NCBI RefSeq assembly: GCF_000292345.1 | Contig: NZ_ALOU01000050.1 | Span: forward strand, 1 to 64,000 | Length of the DNA: 64,000 nt | From: Cupriavidus sp. BIS7 | Lineage (GTDB): Bacteria; Pseudomonadota; Gammaproteobacteria; Burkholderiales; Burkholderiaceae | Direction of reading: 5' to 3' | Shown here: in pieces, positions 1 through 8,677 of the stretch | Numbering within the stretch: position 1 is the first letter of the stretch | Layout of the letters: every line of letters starts with the position of its first letter | The notes under the pieces: model-generated | What the model was told of the DNA's origin: nothing | Databases searched by the model: none | What the model saw: the letters and a program-made list of their open reading frames with translations, nothing else | Made by a program: the position numbers and the translations under genes

Positions 1-113
1 AAGTGGGAGAGGGGTGGGGGAGAGGGCAATGAGGTTCCATTTGCGACCTCGCATCTTGAGCCGCTGAGCCCTCTCCCCCGGCCCCTCTCCCGCAAACGGT
101 AGAGGGGAGAAAA
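1..113. repeat. GC-rich palindromic intergenic repeat, copy A (cut by window edge)
   Basis: A G-rich arm (GGGGTGGGGGAGAGGG, 11-26) is followed by a loop of about 45 bases and a C-rich arm (CCCTCTCCCCCGGCCCCTCT), so the whole can fold into one long hairpin; a small CTCTCCCGC...AGAGGGG hairpin follows. The same arrangement, including AGAGGGCAATG[A/C]GGTTC and CCGCTG next to the arms, is found at about 6604-6736. It lies just after the stop of the RraA-like gene and may end transcription or mark a REP/BIME-type element. The left end is outside the window. Confidence 0.7.
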
Positions 114-118
114 ACTGG

Positions 119-838
119 TCACCGTCCCTGTGCCTTGCGCCAGATCGCAAAGTCTTCGCGCGCTTTTTCGGTGGTTGGCGGGTAGAGCCCGATGATCGAG
201 CGGCCGTTGCGCACTTCTTCGGTCACGAAGTCCTCGAACGCCGTCATCTCGACCGCTTCGGCGGCAATGTCCTCGACCATTTCCCGAGGGATCACGACCA
301 CGCCTTCGGCATCGCCGACGATGACGTCGCCGGGAAACACCGCCACATCGCCGCAACCGATCGGCACGTTGAATTCCAGTGCCTGATGCAGCGTGAGGTT
401 GGTCGGTGCCGAGGGGCGATGGTGATAGGCGGGCATCGCCATCTGGGCGATCTCGGGCGAGTCCCGGAAGCCGCCATCGGTCACGATGCCCGCGCCGCCG
501 CGTTGCATGAGGCGCGTGACGAGGATCGATCCCGCGGATGCGGCACGGGCATCCTTGCGGCTGTCGATCACCAGCACCGCGCCTGGCGGGCATTGTTCGA
601 TGGCCTGGCGTTGCGGATGATTCGGGTCCTGGAACACGGTGATCGGGTTCAGGTCCTCGCGTGCGGGGATGTAGCGCAGCGTGAAGGCCTGGCCGACCAT
701 CGTGCCGGGGTTGGACTGAAGCGGTCGCACGTCCTGGATGAACTGGTTGCGCAGGCCGCGCTTGAACAGCGCGGTGCACAGCGTGGCCGTGCTGACGGTC
801 TTCAGCGCGGCGCGCAGGGCAGGGGTTAGCTCGGACAT
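119..838 (-). CDS. RraA-family protein (HMG/CHA aldolase-like fold)
   Basis: A protein of 239 residues of the RraA/dimethylmenaquinone methyltransferase-like family, whose members include 4-hydroxy-4-methyl-2-oxoglutarate aldolases and other oxo-acid lyases. The metal/substrate motif DGGFRD is at residues 121-126 and the C-terminal PGDVIVGDAEGVVVIP signature is at about 169-184. The start MSELTPAL is chosen because the upstream in-frame codons run into the dehydratase gene; it lies 7 bp after that gene's stop, so the two are probably one operon. Next to a sugar-acid dehydratase an aldolase or lyase role on a 2-keto-3-deoxy acid is more likely than RNase E inhibition. That role is inferred. 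Confidence 0.85.
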   Translation of the reverse strand: MSELTPALRAALKTVSTATLCTALFKRGLRNQFIQDVRPLQSNPGTMVGQAFTLRYIPAREDLNPITVFQDPNHPQRQAIEQCPPGAVLVIDSRKDARAASAGSILVTRLMQRGGAGIVTDGGFRDSPEIAQMAMPAYHHRPSAPTNLTLHQALEFNVPIGCGDVAVFPGDVIVGDAEGVVVIPREMVEDIAAEAVEMTAFEDFVTEEVRNGRSIIGLYPPTTEKAREDFAIWRKAQGR

Positions 839-845
839 GGCGGGT

Positions 846-2585
846 TCAGTAGATGCTCGGCTCGCCGACGGGGTCGCCAAAGTCGGTTTGCAGGAAATCG
901 AAATCACAGCCGTCATTGGCCTGGCGGATATGGCGCGAGAACATCCAGCCGTAGCCGCGGGCAAAGCGCGGTGGTGGCGGCGTCCATTCCGCGCGGCGGC
1001 GTGCCAGTTCGTCGTCGGAAACTTCCAGATGAATGCTGCGCTGGTCGATGTCCACCGTAATCAGGTCGCCGTTGCGCACCAGTGCGAACGGCCCGCCGAT
1101 ATACGCTTCGGGCGCCACATGCAGGATGCATGCGCCATAGCTGGTGCCGCTCATGCGCGCGTCGGACATGCGCAGCATGTCGCGCACGCCCTGTTTCAGG
1201 AGCTTCTTCGGAATCGGCAACATGCCCCACTCGGGCATGCCAGGCCCGCCTTGCGGCCCCGCGTTGCGCAGGATCAGCACGTGGTCGGCGGTTACGTCGA
1301 GGTCTTCGTTGTCGACGGCGGCCTTCATCGACGGATAGTCGTCGAACACGAGCGCCGGGCCCGTATGTTTGAAGAAGCGCTTCTCGCACGCGCTCGGCTT
1401 GATCACGCAGCCATCGGGTGCGATATTGCCGCGCAGCACGGCCAGTGCGCCTTCCTGGTAGAGCGCGTTGTCACGCGTGCGGATCACGTCGTCGTTGTAG
1501 ACCTCGGCCCCCGCGATGTTCTCGCCGAGCGTGCGGCCCGTGACGGTCAGCGTATCGAGATGCAGCTTGTCGCGGATGCGGCTCATCAGCGCCCGGAGCC
1601 CGCCTGCATAGAAGAAATCCTCCATCAGGTACTTGTCGCCGCTGGGCCGGATATTGGCGATCACGGGCACATGGCGGCTCATGCGATCGAAATCGTCGAG
1701 GCCAATGTCGTGGCCCGCGCGGCGCGCCATGGCGATGACGTGAATGATCGCGTTGGTCGAACAGCCCATGGCCATGGCCACGGCGATCGCATTCTCGAAA
1801 GACCTGTGCGTCTGGATGCGTGCTGGCGTCAGGTCTTCCCAGACCATGTCGACGATGCGGCGGCCGGATTCGGAACACATGCGGATGTGGTTGGCGTCCG
1901 CAGCGGGAATCGACGAGGCACCAGGCAGCGTCATGCCGATGGTCTCGGCGATAGCCGTCATCGTGCTGGCCGTGCCCATCGTCATGCAGGTGCCATGGCT
2001 GCGCGCAATGCCACCTTCGATGCCGATCCACTCGGCCTTGCTGATATTGCCCGCGCGGCGCTCGTCCCAGTACTTCCACCCGTCCGAGCCGGAGCCAAGC
2101 ACCGTGCCCTTGTAGTTGCCGCGCAGCATCGGTCCGGCAGGCACGTAGATGGCCGGTACGCCTGCGCTGGTCGCGCCCATCAGCAGGCCCGGCGTGGTCT
2201 TGTCGCAGCCACCCATCAGCACTGCGCCGTCGATCGGATGCGAACGGATCAACTCCTCGGCTTCGATGGCCAGCAGGTTGCGGTAGAGCATTGTGGTCGG
2301 CTTGACCGAGCTTTCGGACAAAGAAATGGCCGGTAGTTCCACTGGGAAACCACCGGCCTGCAGGATGCCGCGCTTGACGTCGTCCACGCGCTGCTTGAAG
2401 TGCGCGTGGCACGGGTTGATGTCGGACCATGTGTTGATGATCGCAATGAGCGGCTTGCCCATCCATTCATCGGGCGAGTAGCCCATCTGCATGATCCGCG
2501 AGCGATGCCCGGACGATCGCAGGTCGTCAGGCGCAAACCAGCGCGCGCTGCGGAGCGTGTCCGGCGTCTTTCTGTGAGCCGTCAT
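846..2585 (-). CDS. IlvD/Edd-family sugar-acid dehydratase, L-arabinonate dehydratase type
   Basis: A protein of 579 residues, the length of characterised L-arabinonate dehydratases. The three cysteines that bind the [2Fe-2S] cluster in that group are at C59 (NPCH), C127 (GGCDKTTPG) and C200 (HGTCMTMG), with the Mg-binding lysine at 129. The catalytic serine region DARMSGTSYG is near 475-484. The enzyme should dehydrate a C5 or C6 aldonic acid to a 2-keto-3-deoxy acid in the cytoplasm. The family is promiscuous (arabinonate, fuconate, gluconate), so the substrate is not settled. It is the first gene of a two-gene operon with the RraA-like protein. Confidence 0.88.
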   Translation of the reverse strand: MTAHRKTPDTLRSARWFAPDDLRSSGHRSRIMQMGYSPDEWMGKPLIAIINTWSDINPCHAHFKQRVDDVKRGILQAGGFPVELPAISLSESSVKPTTMLYRNLLAIEAEELIRSHPIDGAVLMGGCDKTTPGLLMGATSAGVPAIYVPAGPMLRGNYKGTVLGSGSDGWKYWDERRAGNISKAEWIGIEGGIARSHGTCMTMGTASTMTAIAETIGMTLPGASSIPAADANHIRMCSESGRRIVDMVWEDLTPARIQTHRSFENAIAVAMAMGCSTNAIIHVIAMARRAGHDIGLDDFDRMSRHVPVIANIRPSGDKYLMEDFFYAGGLRALMSRIRDKLHLDTLTVTGRTLGENIAGAEVYNDDVIRTRDNALYQEGALAVLRGNIAPDGCVIKPSACEKRFFKHTGPALVFDDYPSMKAAVDNEDLDVTADHVLILRNAGPQGGPGMPEWGMLPIPKKLLKQGVRDMLRMSDARMSGTSYGACILHVAPEAYIGGPFALVRNGDLITVDIDQRSIHLEVSDDELARRRAEWTPPPPRFARGYGWMFSRHIRQANDGCDFDFLQTDFGDPVGEPSIY

Positions 2586-2622
2586 CTTGTCTCTTCCACC
2601 GTTGCTGTCATCGCAGTCATCA

Positions 2623-2638
2623 GTTGTCGTATGACTGT
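2623..2638. promoter_or_regulatory. possible operator upstream of the sugar-acid operon
   Basis: GTTGTCGTATGACTGT contains the short palindrome GTC-GTAT-GAC (2626-2635), about 40 bases upstream of the dehydratase start. Dyads of this size are typical of GntR/FCD regulators, which often control sugar-acid genes. No such regulator is in the window and the palindrome is short, so this is tentative. Confidence 0.3.
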
Positions 2639-2820
2639 TGTTCGGCTGATTTAATCACCGATGCAATGGGGCGTCAATGCAAGGCAGATATGCGCAGGTT
2701 GGGATTGCGCGACAGAAAAATCACGTTATACATCACAAATTTCACGGGAATTGGCGTGGAATTTGTCATCAATGTTCGTGGGCTGATAGCTTTCGGATAC
2801 TTCCTAACCGGTAGCCGGCC

Positions 2821-3075
2821 ATGTCGAGAGTCATGATTACTAGCAGCGAGCAACTCGGCCAGGTGCTTCAGGGTGCTCGAAAGGTAGCGGGACTGACCCA
2901 GGCCGACGCCGCCGCCAGGCTGGCCATGAGCCAGAGCCGCATGTCACACCTGGAACTGAACCCGGAGATGATCAGCGTGGCGCAGTTGCTGGCGCTGCTG
3001 GCGGCCTATGAACTGGACCTGTTGGTGGAGCCGCGCGCGATGGACGACACGGAGATAGACCGCTTCGAATGGTGA
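2821..3075 (+). CDS. HipB-like XRE-family helix-turn-helix protein (orphan)
   Basis: A protein of 84 residues that is almost entirely one XRE/Cro helix-turn-helix: LGQVLQGARKVAGLTQADAA, then ARLAMSQSRMSHLELNPE, followed by a LLALLAAYELDLLVEPR strand typical of HipB antitoxins. HipB genes usually precede hipA, but here the next gene is a transporter on the other strand with only a 4-bp gap, so no HipA partner is present. A second start at 2833 (MITSSEQ) is possible. It may be a solitary repressor, or the survivor of a hipBA pair. Confidence 0.75.
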   Translation: MSRVMITSSEQLGQVLQGARKVAGLTQADAAARLAMSQSRMSHLELNPEMISVAQLLALLAAYELDLLVEPRAMDDTEIDRFEW

Positions 3076-3079
3076 GCTT

Positions 3080-4564
3080 TCACGGCAGGTAACCAAGCAG
3101 ACGCCACCAGAAATAATCCAGCGGCAGCAGCACCACAAGCGTGATCGCCGTCATTGCCAGGCACAGCCGCGTGCCGTGCCGCAGGCCCACGCCGCCAAGT
3201 TGCATCGCGATCATGATCGGCGGTGACTGGTACGGGAAGAGCACGGTGGAAAACACCGGCACCTGCAGCATCAGTACCGATTCAAGTGGCAGGCCGGTGG
3301 CGCGGGCGAGATCCCCCGCAAGCGGCGTCAGCACGGCCGGTAGTGCCGGCAGTGTGGACATCATGCCGATGATGGAACCCATTGCGCCGATCGTCGCGAC
3401 GTTTGCGGCAGTATGTCCCGGTGTTAGCGGCAGCCAGTGCAGCATGCCGGCGCTGATCGCGCTGCCCAGTCCCGTCGATTCCACCACCGCGCCAAGCCCC
3501 AGGAACCCCGCCACATAGATCAGCGGCACCAGATGCACCTGCTCGGCCATGGCTTTCGGGGATACCAGCCCGATACCCGGCAGCAGGCACACGATACATG
3601 CGGCCAGCGAGATCCACGCGGGCGAGATGCCGTGCCAGGCATCCGTGGCAAAACCCGCCACGGCCAGCGCCAGGATGATCGCCAGCACGCGCTCCTGCAC
3701 ACCCAGCGCCGAGCGCGCACTGGCGGGCTGCGGTGCCATCGGCCCGTTTTCGGGAAACATCCGGCACACCACCCAGATCAGCACCGCCGTCTTCAGCACG
3801 CCGAGTACGGGGAAATGCAGCAACAGGTAACTGCCGTAGCTCAGGTTGATGTTGTAGAGCGAACTGGCGGCGCCCAGCAGTACGCTGTTAGGAATGTTGG
3901 CGGGCAGGATTGCCGTGGGCGGCATGTAGCTGGCGGCCGCAGTGGTCAACACCATGCCGATGCGGCCATTGGAGCCCGGCGCAAAACCCAGGCGGTCCGA
4001 TAGCGCCAGTACGATCGGCATCAGCAGCAGCACCCGGCCCGTGGTGGACGGCATCAGGAAGGCCAGGCCGACGGCACTGAGCGCCACGGTGGTGATCACC
4101 TGCGGGTAGGTGCCTACGCGCTTGTGGAAGATGATGTCGGCCAGCCGCAGCGCCAGCCCGGTATTGCGCAACGCCACGCCGGTGACGGCGCCGCCGAACA
4201 TCAGCCACCACGCGGTGGACGTGAACCCCGAGAACACAACCTTCGGCGGCGCGATATGGAATATCACGGCGCTCAGGAAGAACAGCAGCGTCGCGGTGGG
4301 CTCCGGCAGCACGCCCACCGCCCAGCAGCAGACCGTCGACAGCACAAGCGCCCCGGCCCAGATCAGCGCGGGCGGCACATGCAGCGAGTGTCCGGCAATC
4401 CAGACCGCGCTGGTGCAGGCGGCGATCAGCAGTGCGGCACGGATCGAATCGGCAGGGCGGCCGCCAAGCGGCGCGGGTTTGGGGGCCGCGGTTTCCTGCT
4501 GCTTGTCTTGCTGCTTCTCTTGCTGTGGCTCGGCGTGGCCTGACTGGCCGGAAGAGGCTGACAT
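3080..4564 (-). CDS. SLC13/DASS-family anion permease
   Basis: A polytopic inner-membrane protein of 494 residues with a hydrophilic Gln/Lys-rich N-terminus (about 40 residues) and about 11-12 hydrophobic segments. It shows features of the divalent anion:Na+ symporter family: MPSTTGRVLLLMPIVLAL and a second repeat with STLPALPAVLTPLAGDLA, the two Ser/Thr/Pro-rich loops that bind Na+ and substrate. Likely substrates are dicarboxylates, tricarboxylates or sulfate; the sequence does not say which. It converges on the HipB-like gene and is followed by alkB on the same strand after about 115 bases. Confidence 0.82.
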   Translation of the reverse strand: MSASSGQSGHAEPQQEKQQDKQQETAAPKPAPLGGRPADSIRAALLIAACTSAVWIAGHSLHVPPALIWAGALVLSTVCCWAVGVLPEPTATLLFFLSAVIFHIAPPKVVFSGFTSTAWWLMFGGAVTGVALRNTGLALRLADIIFHKRVGTYPQVITTVALSAVGLAFLMPSTTGRVLLLMPIVLALSDRLGFAPGSNGRIGMVLTTAAASYMPPTAILPANIPNSVLLGAASSLYNINLSYGSYLLLHFPVLGVLKTAVLIWVVCRMFPENGPMAPQPASARSALGVQERVLAIILALAVAGFATDAWHGISPAWISLAACIVCLLPGIGLVSPKAMAEQVHLVPLIYVAGFLGLGAVVESTGLGSAISAGMLHWLPLTPGHTAANVATIGAMGSIIGMMSTLPALPAVLTPLAGDLARATGLPLESVLMLQVPVFSTVLFPYQSPPIMIAMQLGGVGLRHGTRLCLAMTAITLVVLLPLDYFWWRLLGYLP

Positions 4565-4679
4565 CGGGGTTTGTCTCGCAGACGGCCGGGCTTATCGTGG
4601 CGCCGGCGTTGTTTTCGTGATGGTGCAGTGCCGCTATCGTAGTGGTTGTATCGTTGTGCAGGCAACTGCTCCTGGCGTT

Positions 4680-5342
4680 CTACCGGGTCTTGCGAAACGT
4701 CAGGTTGATGCGTTCGTTGCCGGTCAGCGCGTGATCGCCGTCGGCCAGTGGCGCAATGCCGTGAAAGACCAGCCGTGACGGCCCGCCCCAGACCACTACA
4801 TCGCCATGCGCCAGCCGCAACCGGCTCGGCCGGTCGGCGCGGCGCAGGCCGCCCCACAGAAAGATGGCAGGCAGGCCCAGCGACACCGAGACGATCGGCG
4901 CGCGCAGATCCAGTTCGTCGCGATCCTGATGGAGCGATAGCCGTGTACCGGGCAGGTAACGGTTGATCAGGCAGGCGTCGGGTGCAAAGCCTGTATAGCC
5001 TGCTGCCTCGGCCGCGCGTTCGGCCAGTGACCGCAACACGGGCGGCATGGGCGGCCACGTACACCCCGATTCCGGATCGACGGGATCGTAGCGATAACCA
5101 GTGCGATCCGACACCCAGCCACGCTCGCCGCAGTTGGTCATGGCCACCGACATGCGCAGCCCACCCGGCGTGATCAGATGCCGGAACGGCGCTTCGGCGC
5201 TGACGGCTTGCACCGCAGCCAGCAAATCCGGCCCGGTATCCCGCGCGAATCCACGCAATACCACCGCGCCAGGCGCCAGCGGTTCAACGGCTGGCGTGGC
5301 ATCAGGGTCGGCGGGAAGGGCGTCGAAGAGATCGAAGGTCAT
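4680..5342 (-). CDS. alkB: alpha-ketoglutarate-dependent DNA dioxygenase AlkB
   Basis: A protein of 220 residues, the usual AlkB size. The iron ligands are visible as H138 and D140 (SLHQDRDE) and H194 (LVFHGIAP). The 2-oxoglutarate-binding arginine is in ERINLTFR (R211), and NRYLPGTRLSLHQDRDE is the family signature. It should oxidatively remove 1-methyladenine and 3-methylcytosine from DNA and RNA. It is divergent from the toxin-antitoxin pair across 141 bases and is not next to an ada gene, so no adaptive-response operon is evident. Confidence 0.93.
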   Translation of the reverse strand: MTFDLFDALPADPDATPAVEPLAPGAVVLRGFARDTGPDLLAAVQAVSAEAPFRHLITPGGLRMSVAMTNCGERGWVSDRTGYRYDPVDPESGCTWPPMPPVLRSLAERAAEAAGYTGFAPDACLINRYLPGTRLSLHQDRDELDLRAPIVSVSLGLPAIFLWGGLRRADRPSRLRLAHGDVVVWGGPSRLVFHGIAPLADGDHALTGNERINLTFRKTR

Positions 5343-5404
5343 GGTGGGGGCGGGGCTGCGCCTCGATGATACCGGCGGGCAGACTCCGACGGCGAAATCC
5401 GCCG

Positions 5405-5431
5405 TTTCGTTTATTGCGAATTTCGTTTATT
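5405..5431 (+). promoter_or_regulatory. 16-bp-period direct repeats upstream of the antitoxin gene
   Basis: TTTCGTTTATT occurs at 5405-5415 and again exactly at 5421-5431, separated by GCGAA. The pair lies about 55 bases before the antitoxin start, within an AT-rich patch that could hold the promoter. Iterated sites of this kind are typical targets for the DNA-binding antitoxin in conditional autoregulation. Confidence 0.5.
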
Positions 5432-5483
5432 TCGATTACGCTGCGAACATCCAAAAATTGCTGCGGCCAGTTGGAGCCATGCC

Positions 5484-5951
5484 ATGACCACCAAAGTTGA
5501 CACGCGCGTGACATTACCCGTCGAACACGAAGTGCAGGCCGCGATGCGGGGCCGGCGCGATCTGGCCGCCTACCTCTCGACACACATTGACACACAGCGC
5601 ATCCAGATTCTCGATGAGAAGAATGAGGCGCATCAAATCGAACTGCCTACCTCGGCACTACGCTTGCTGCTCGATATCCTGGCGGAACTGGCGGCCGGCA
5701 ATGCCGTGCAGGTCGTACCCGTTCATGCCGAACTGACGACCCAGGAAGCTGCGGACCTGCTCGGCGTGTCCAGACCGTTTCTCGTCAAGCTGCTCGAAGA
5801 TGGCGAGCTGCCGTTTCATCGAACCGGCAAGCACAGGCGCGTACGCTTTGCAGATGTGATGGCGTATAAATCGGCGCGTGACGAAGCCAGCGAGGCTGCG
5901 ATGACGGAACTGGCCCGAGAAGCCCAGGCCCTGGGCATGGGCTACGAATGA
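5484..5951 (+). CDS. excisionase-type helix-turn-helix antitoxin
   Basis: A protein of 155 residues. The C-terminal half carries a MerR/excisionase-type DNA-binding domain: LTTQEAADLLGVSRPFLVKL (about 85-104) followed by LPFHRTGKHRRVRFADVMAY. The N-terminal half is helical and probably contacts the toxin. GGAG at 5473 lies 7 bases before the ATG. The stop codon overlaps the PIN gene start (ATGA), indicating translational coupling and a two-gene toxin-antitoxin module. It probably represses its own promoter through the repeats at 5405-5431. Confidence 0.85.
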   Translation: MTTKVDTRVTLPVEHEVQAAMRGRRDLAAYLSTHIDTQRIQILDEKNEAHQIELPTSALRLLLDILAELAAGNAVQVVPVHAELTTQEAADLLGVSRPFLVKLLEDGELPFHRTGKHRRVRFADVMAYKSARDEASEAAMTELAREAQALGMGYE

Positions 5952-6523
5952 GATGCTCAACTTTTACTGCAATCTACGATGCCTGCGTGCTCTATCCCGC
6001 GCCACTGCGGGACTTCCTGATGCGCCTTGGGCTATCCGGGCGCTTTCGCGCGCGATGGAGCAGGCAAATCCATGACGAATGGAAGCGCAACCTTCTGCTT
6101 AACCGGCCGCATTTGACGCGCGCGCAGCTCGACAGAACCTCGGACCTGATGGACCGCGCAATCGCGGACAGCGTGGTGACCGGTCACGAAGGTCTGATCT
6201 CTGGTCTCGATCTTCCGGATCCCGATGATTGTCACGTCCTCGCTGCAGCCATTCGCTGCGGTGCGAGCGTCATTGTGACGTTCAATCTCAAGGATTTTCC
6301 TGCCGAAGCGCTCGGTCGCTTCGGCATCGAGGCCCAGCATCCTGATGAGTTCGTCGATAACCTGATCGATCTCGACATGGGCGTGGTGCTCGCAGCGGCG
6401 CAGCGCCAACGTGCAGTCCTGAAGAGTCCGCCGCTGAGTGCCGACCAATTCCTGGAGACCCTCCTGAAACAGGGCCTTGTACAGACAACAAAGGCCCTCT
6501 CGGCTTTTCGGACAGTGCTCTAG
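5948..6523 (+). CDS. PIN-domain toxin (ribonuclease)
   Basis: A protein of 191 residues. The acidic PIN residues are visible: D11 (AIYDACVLYP), E44 (IHDEWKRN), the D91-D94 cluster (LPDPDDCHVLAAA) and D116 (TFNLKDFP). It should be a Mg-dependent ribonuclease neutralised by the product of the overlapping upstream gene. The 60-residue tail after the PIN fold (QRQRAVLKSPPLSADQFLET) is typical of the longer PIN toxins paired with excisionase-like antitoxins. Confidence 0.85.
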   Translation: MRCSTFTAIYDACVLYPAPLRDFLMRLGLSGRFRARWSRQIHDEWKRNLLLNRPHLTRAQLDRTSDLMDRAIADSVVTGHEGLISGLDLPDPDDCHVLAAAIRCGASVIVTFNLKDFPAEALGRFGIEAQHPDEFVDNLIDLDMGVVLAAAQRQRAVLKSPPLSADQFLETLLKQGLVQTTKALSAFRTVL

Positions 6524-6526
6524 CCC

Positions 6527-6736
6527 GCAGCTTTTCTCCCCTCCAGCAGCGCATTGTGGAAGAGGGGGAGAACCGAACAGCCTTCGATATGCCCGCGGCG
6601 TTCTCCCCTCTCCCATGCAATGGGAGAGGGGGCGGGGGAGAGGGCAATGCGGTTCTGCTTGCCGTTGGTGCCAACTTGAACCGCTGCACCCTCTCCCCCG
6701 CCCCCTCTCCCGCGCTGCGGGAGAGGGGAGCAAACC
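6527..6736. repeat. GC-rich palindromic intergenic repeat, copy B plus a partial unit
   Basis: The main unit (6604-6736) has CTCTCCCATGCAATGGGAGAG, then GGGGCGGGGGAGAGGGCAAT, a central segment of about 50 bases, the complementary ACCCTCTCCCCCGCCCCCTC and a closing CTCTCCCGC-GCT-GCGGGAGAG hairpin. It is a fuller version of the repeat at 1-113, with the same sequences next to the arms. A degenerate unit (TTTTCTCCCCTCC...GAGGGGGAGAA) lies at 6533-6575. It fills the gap between the convergent PIN gene and fliK, where it may act as a bidirectional terminator or mRNA stabiliser. Confidence 0.75.
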
Positions 6737-6760
6737 GACGCAAACCGATGAACCGCTCGA

Positions 6761-8209
6761 TCAGGCGAACGTATCCACTTCGCCGCGCGCCAGCGTACGT
6801 GGCACGCGCGGTGCCGGGGCCGTGTCGGCCACCGATGTGTCCTGCGTCAGGCCAGCGGCCTGGGCGAAGGCGCTGCCATTGGTCTGGCGTTGCTGCTGTT
6901 GCTGACCGCCGTTGCCGGCCTGTGCAAAACCATCCGAGCCGACCGACGTATTGCCAAGCTGGATGCCTGCTTCGGCCATCGACGTGCGCAGATGCGGCAG
7001 CGCGGCTTCCACCGCGGCGCGCACGGCCTGGTGGGGCGAGACGAATTGCGCCTGGGCCTGGTCGTTGACCATGTTGAGCACGACCTTGAGCGGGCCCAGG
7101 TTGGGCGGGTTCAGGTCGAGTTCGGCGGTCTGGCTGCCTTGCGTGGACAGGCGAACCATCTGCTGGCCCAGTGCCTGCGCCCACTGGTTGTCGCCGACAT
7201 TGGGGGCGATGGCCGGGCGCGCGGCAGCGGCGGCGGCCGTGGCCTGTGCGGCATTCGATTGCGTTTGCGCGGCCAGTGCCGACGCCATCATCGCCGCGCT
7301 GCCCGGGTTGGTGGCGCCGGTATCGGCGGCCTCGCCGGTACGTGCGCTGGCCTGCGCCGCCGCATACGGAGTTGCGGCCGGCTGTGCATTGCCTTGCGTG
7401 GTGTCCGCCTGCAGTTGCGGCTGGGCACCATGGCCGAGTCCTGCCTGCTGTTGGCCGGCACCCTGACCACGCGCATCCTGCGCTGCGGTCTGGGCCGGTG
7501 CGGTCAACGTGGCGGCGATCTTGTCAGCGGCGGTCGGCGTGTTGTTCTGCAGCGCGGCGCGTTGCTGGGCGATGGTGGCCAGCGTGTCCGCCGGGCTCGG
7601 CGTGGCGGCCTTCGCGGCGGAATCCGTGGTGGCTGCCTGCGCGAGCAGTGCGGCGGCATCGGCGGCAGGATTCGCCGGGGCGTTAGTGGTGGTTGCCGCG
7701 TTTGCTGCCGTGGCAGCCTGTGCTGCTGTCGGCAGGCCGCCGGTTGCGGCCAGGCTTGCTGCATCGGCCGCAGCTGCACCAGCGGGCGTCGGCGTGGCCG
7801 GTGCCGTGTGCTGGGCCAGCATTGCAGCGGCCAGTGCCGCAGCGGCGGCTTGCGCATCGCTCGACACGGTGGAGCCATCGTCGCTGCCTTGCTCGCTGTC
7901 GTCCTTCGCGTTGCCCTGTGCGGTCTTGCCCGAATCCTTCTGCTGCGGCGCGCTGGCCTGCGCGCTCTGCTGCGCCTGCTGTCCGCTGCCTTGTGCCGAG
8001 TTGTCCTTGGGCGTGCTGTTCTGGCTGGAGTCCTTGGCCGGTGCCTTGCTGGCCGACGAGGATGCCTGCGCATTCTGCTGGCTGCTGTCGCGCGCGCGAG
8101 AGAGGGCGTCCTGGAACGCGTTGGCGTCCGTCCCGGTGGAATTGGCCGTGCTGGACGGGGTCAGGTTCTTGAGCGCGGCATTGCCGAGAATCTGGCTGAT
8201 ATCGATCAT
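6761..8209 (-). CDS. fliK: flagellar hook-length control protein FliK
   Basis: A protein of 482 residues with an Ala/Gln/Thr-rich, low-complexity N-terminal ruler region (about 1-330) and a conserved Flg_hook domain (about 340-440) containing LDLNPPNLGPLKVVLNMVND and FVSPHQAVRAAVEAALPHLR. It is secreted by the flagellar export apparatus and switches export specificity when the hook is complete. It is the last gene of the fliFGHIJK operon, 15 bases after fliJ. A second Flg_hook gene lies at 19190-20545. Confidence 0.92.
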   Translation of the reverse strand: MIDISQILGNAALKNLTPSSTANSTGTDANAFQDALSRARDSSQQNAQASSSASKAPAKDSSQNSTPKDNSAQGSGQQAQQSAQASAPQQKDSGKTAQGNAKDDSEQGSDDGSTVSSDAQAAAAALAAAMLAQHTAPATPTPAGAAAADAASLAATGGLPTAAQAATAANAATTTNAPANPAADAAALLAQAATTDSAAKAATPSPADTLATIAQQRAALQNNTPTAADKIAATLTAPAQTAAQDARGQGAGQQQAGLGHGAQPQLQADTTQGNAQPAATPYAAAQASARTGEAADTGATNPGSAAMMASALAAQTQSNAAQATAAAAAARPAIAPNVGDNQWAQALGQQMVRLSTQGSQTAELDLNPPNLGPLKVVLNMVNDQAQAQFVSPHQAVRAAVEAALPHLRTSMAEAGIQLGNTSVGSDGFAQAGNGGQQQQQRQTNGSAFAQAAGLTQDTSVADTAPAPRVPRTLARGEVDTFA

Positions 8210-8224
8210 GTTCTCTTCGTCGGA

Positions 8225-8677
8225 TCAGTTGTGGCCGCTCGCCGGCTGGCGGGCGATGCGGGCCGCATATTCGTCATTGGCGCGCTGCTCGCGCCGGGCG
8301 GAGATCTGCTGCTCGCGTGTTTCCGCGCGCGTGATCAGCGTATCGAACGAGTTCTGGCGACGCTTCTGCTGCTGCCAGTTGGCGCGGCCGGCCAGCAGGT
8401 CGGCCTCGGCCCTGTCCAGCGCGGTGGTCTGCTGGCGGATGGCATGGTCGAGCGAGTCAAGGAAGCGCGAGAAATCGTGCCAGCGGCTCGACGTCATGCC
8501 CTCCGCCGCAATCGCCTGCATGCGCGTGCGGTACTCGTGACGGTACTGCGTCAACGCGTTCAGCTGCTGCTCGGCCTGCGTGCGCAGCCCCTGCAGCCGG
8601 CCAAGTTCGCGCGCGGCTTTGTCCGTGTTGTCCTGGGCAAGATCGGCCAATGTGTTCAGCGGATTGTGCTTAACCAT
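8225..8677 (-). CDS. fliJ: flagellar export chaperone FliJ
   Basis: A protein of 150 residues that is almost entirely predicted coiled coil, rich in Gln, Arg and Glu ([20 protein letters not shown] and onwards), as expected for the FliJ stalk protein that couples the FliI ATPase to the export gate. The start [15 protein letters not shown] overlaps the end of fliI by 8 bases, which fixes it. Confidence 0.9.
   Translation of the reverse strand: MVKHNPLNTLADLAQDNTDKAARELGRLQGLRTQAEQQLNALTQYRHEYRTRMQAIAAEGMTSSRWHDFSRFLDSLDHAIRQQTTALDRAEADLLAGRANWQQQKRRQNSFDTLITRAETREQQISARREQRANDEYAARIARQPASGHN

Noticed and set aside
119..838. RNase E inhibitor RraA as the function of the first gene
   Set aside because: The operon with a sugar-acid dehydratase and the DGGFRD motif point to the aldolase-like members of the family rather than RNA metabolism.
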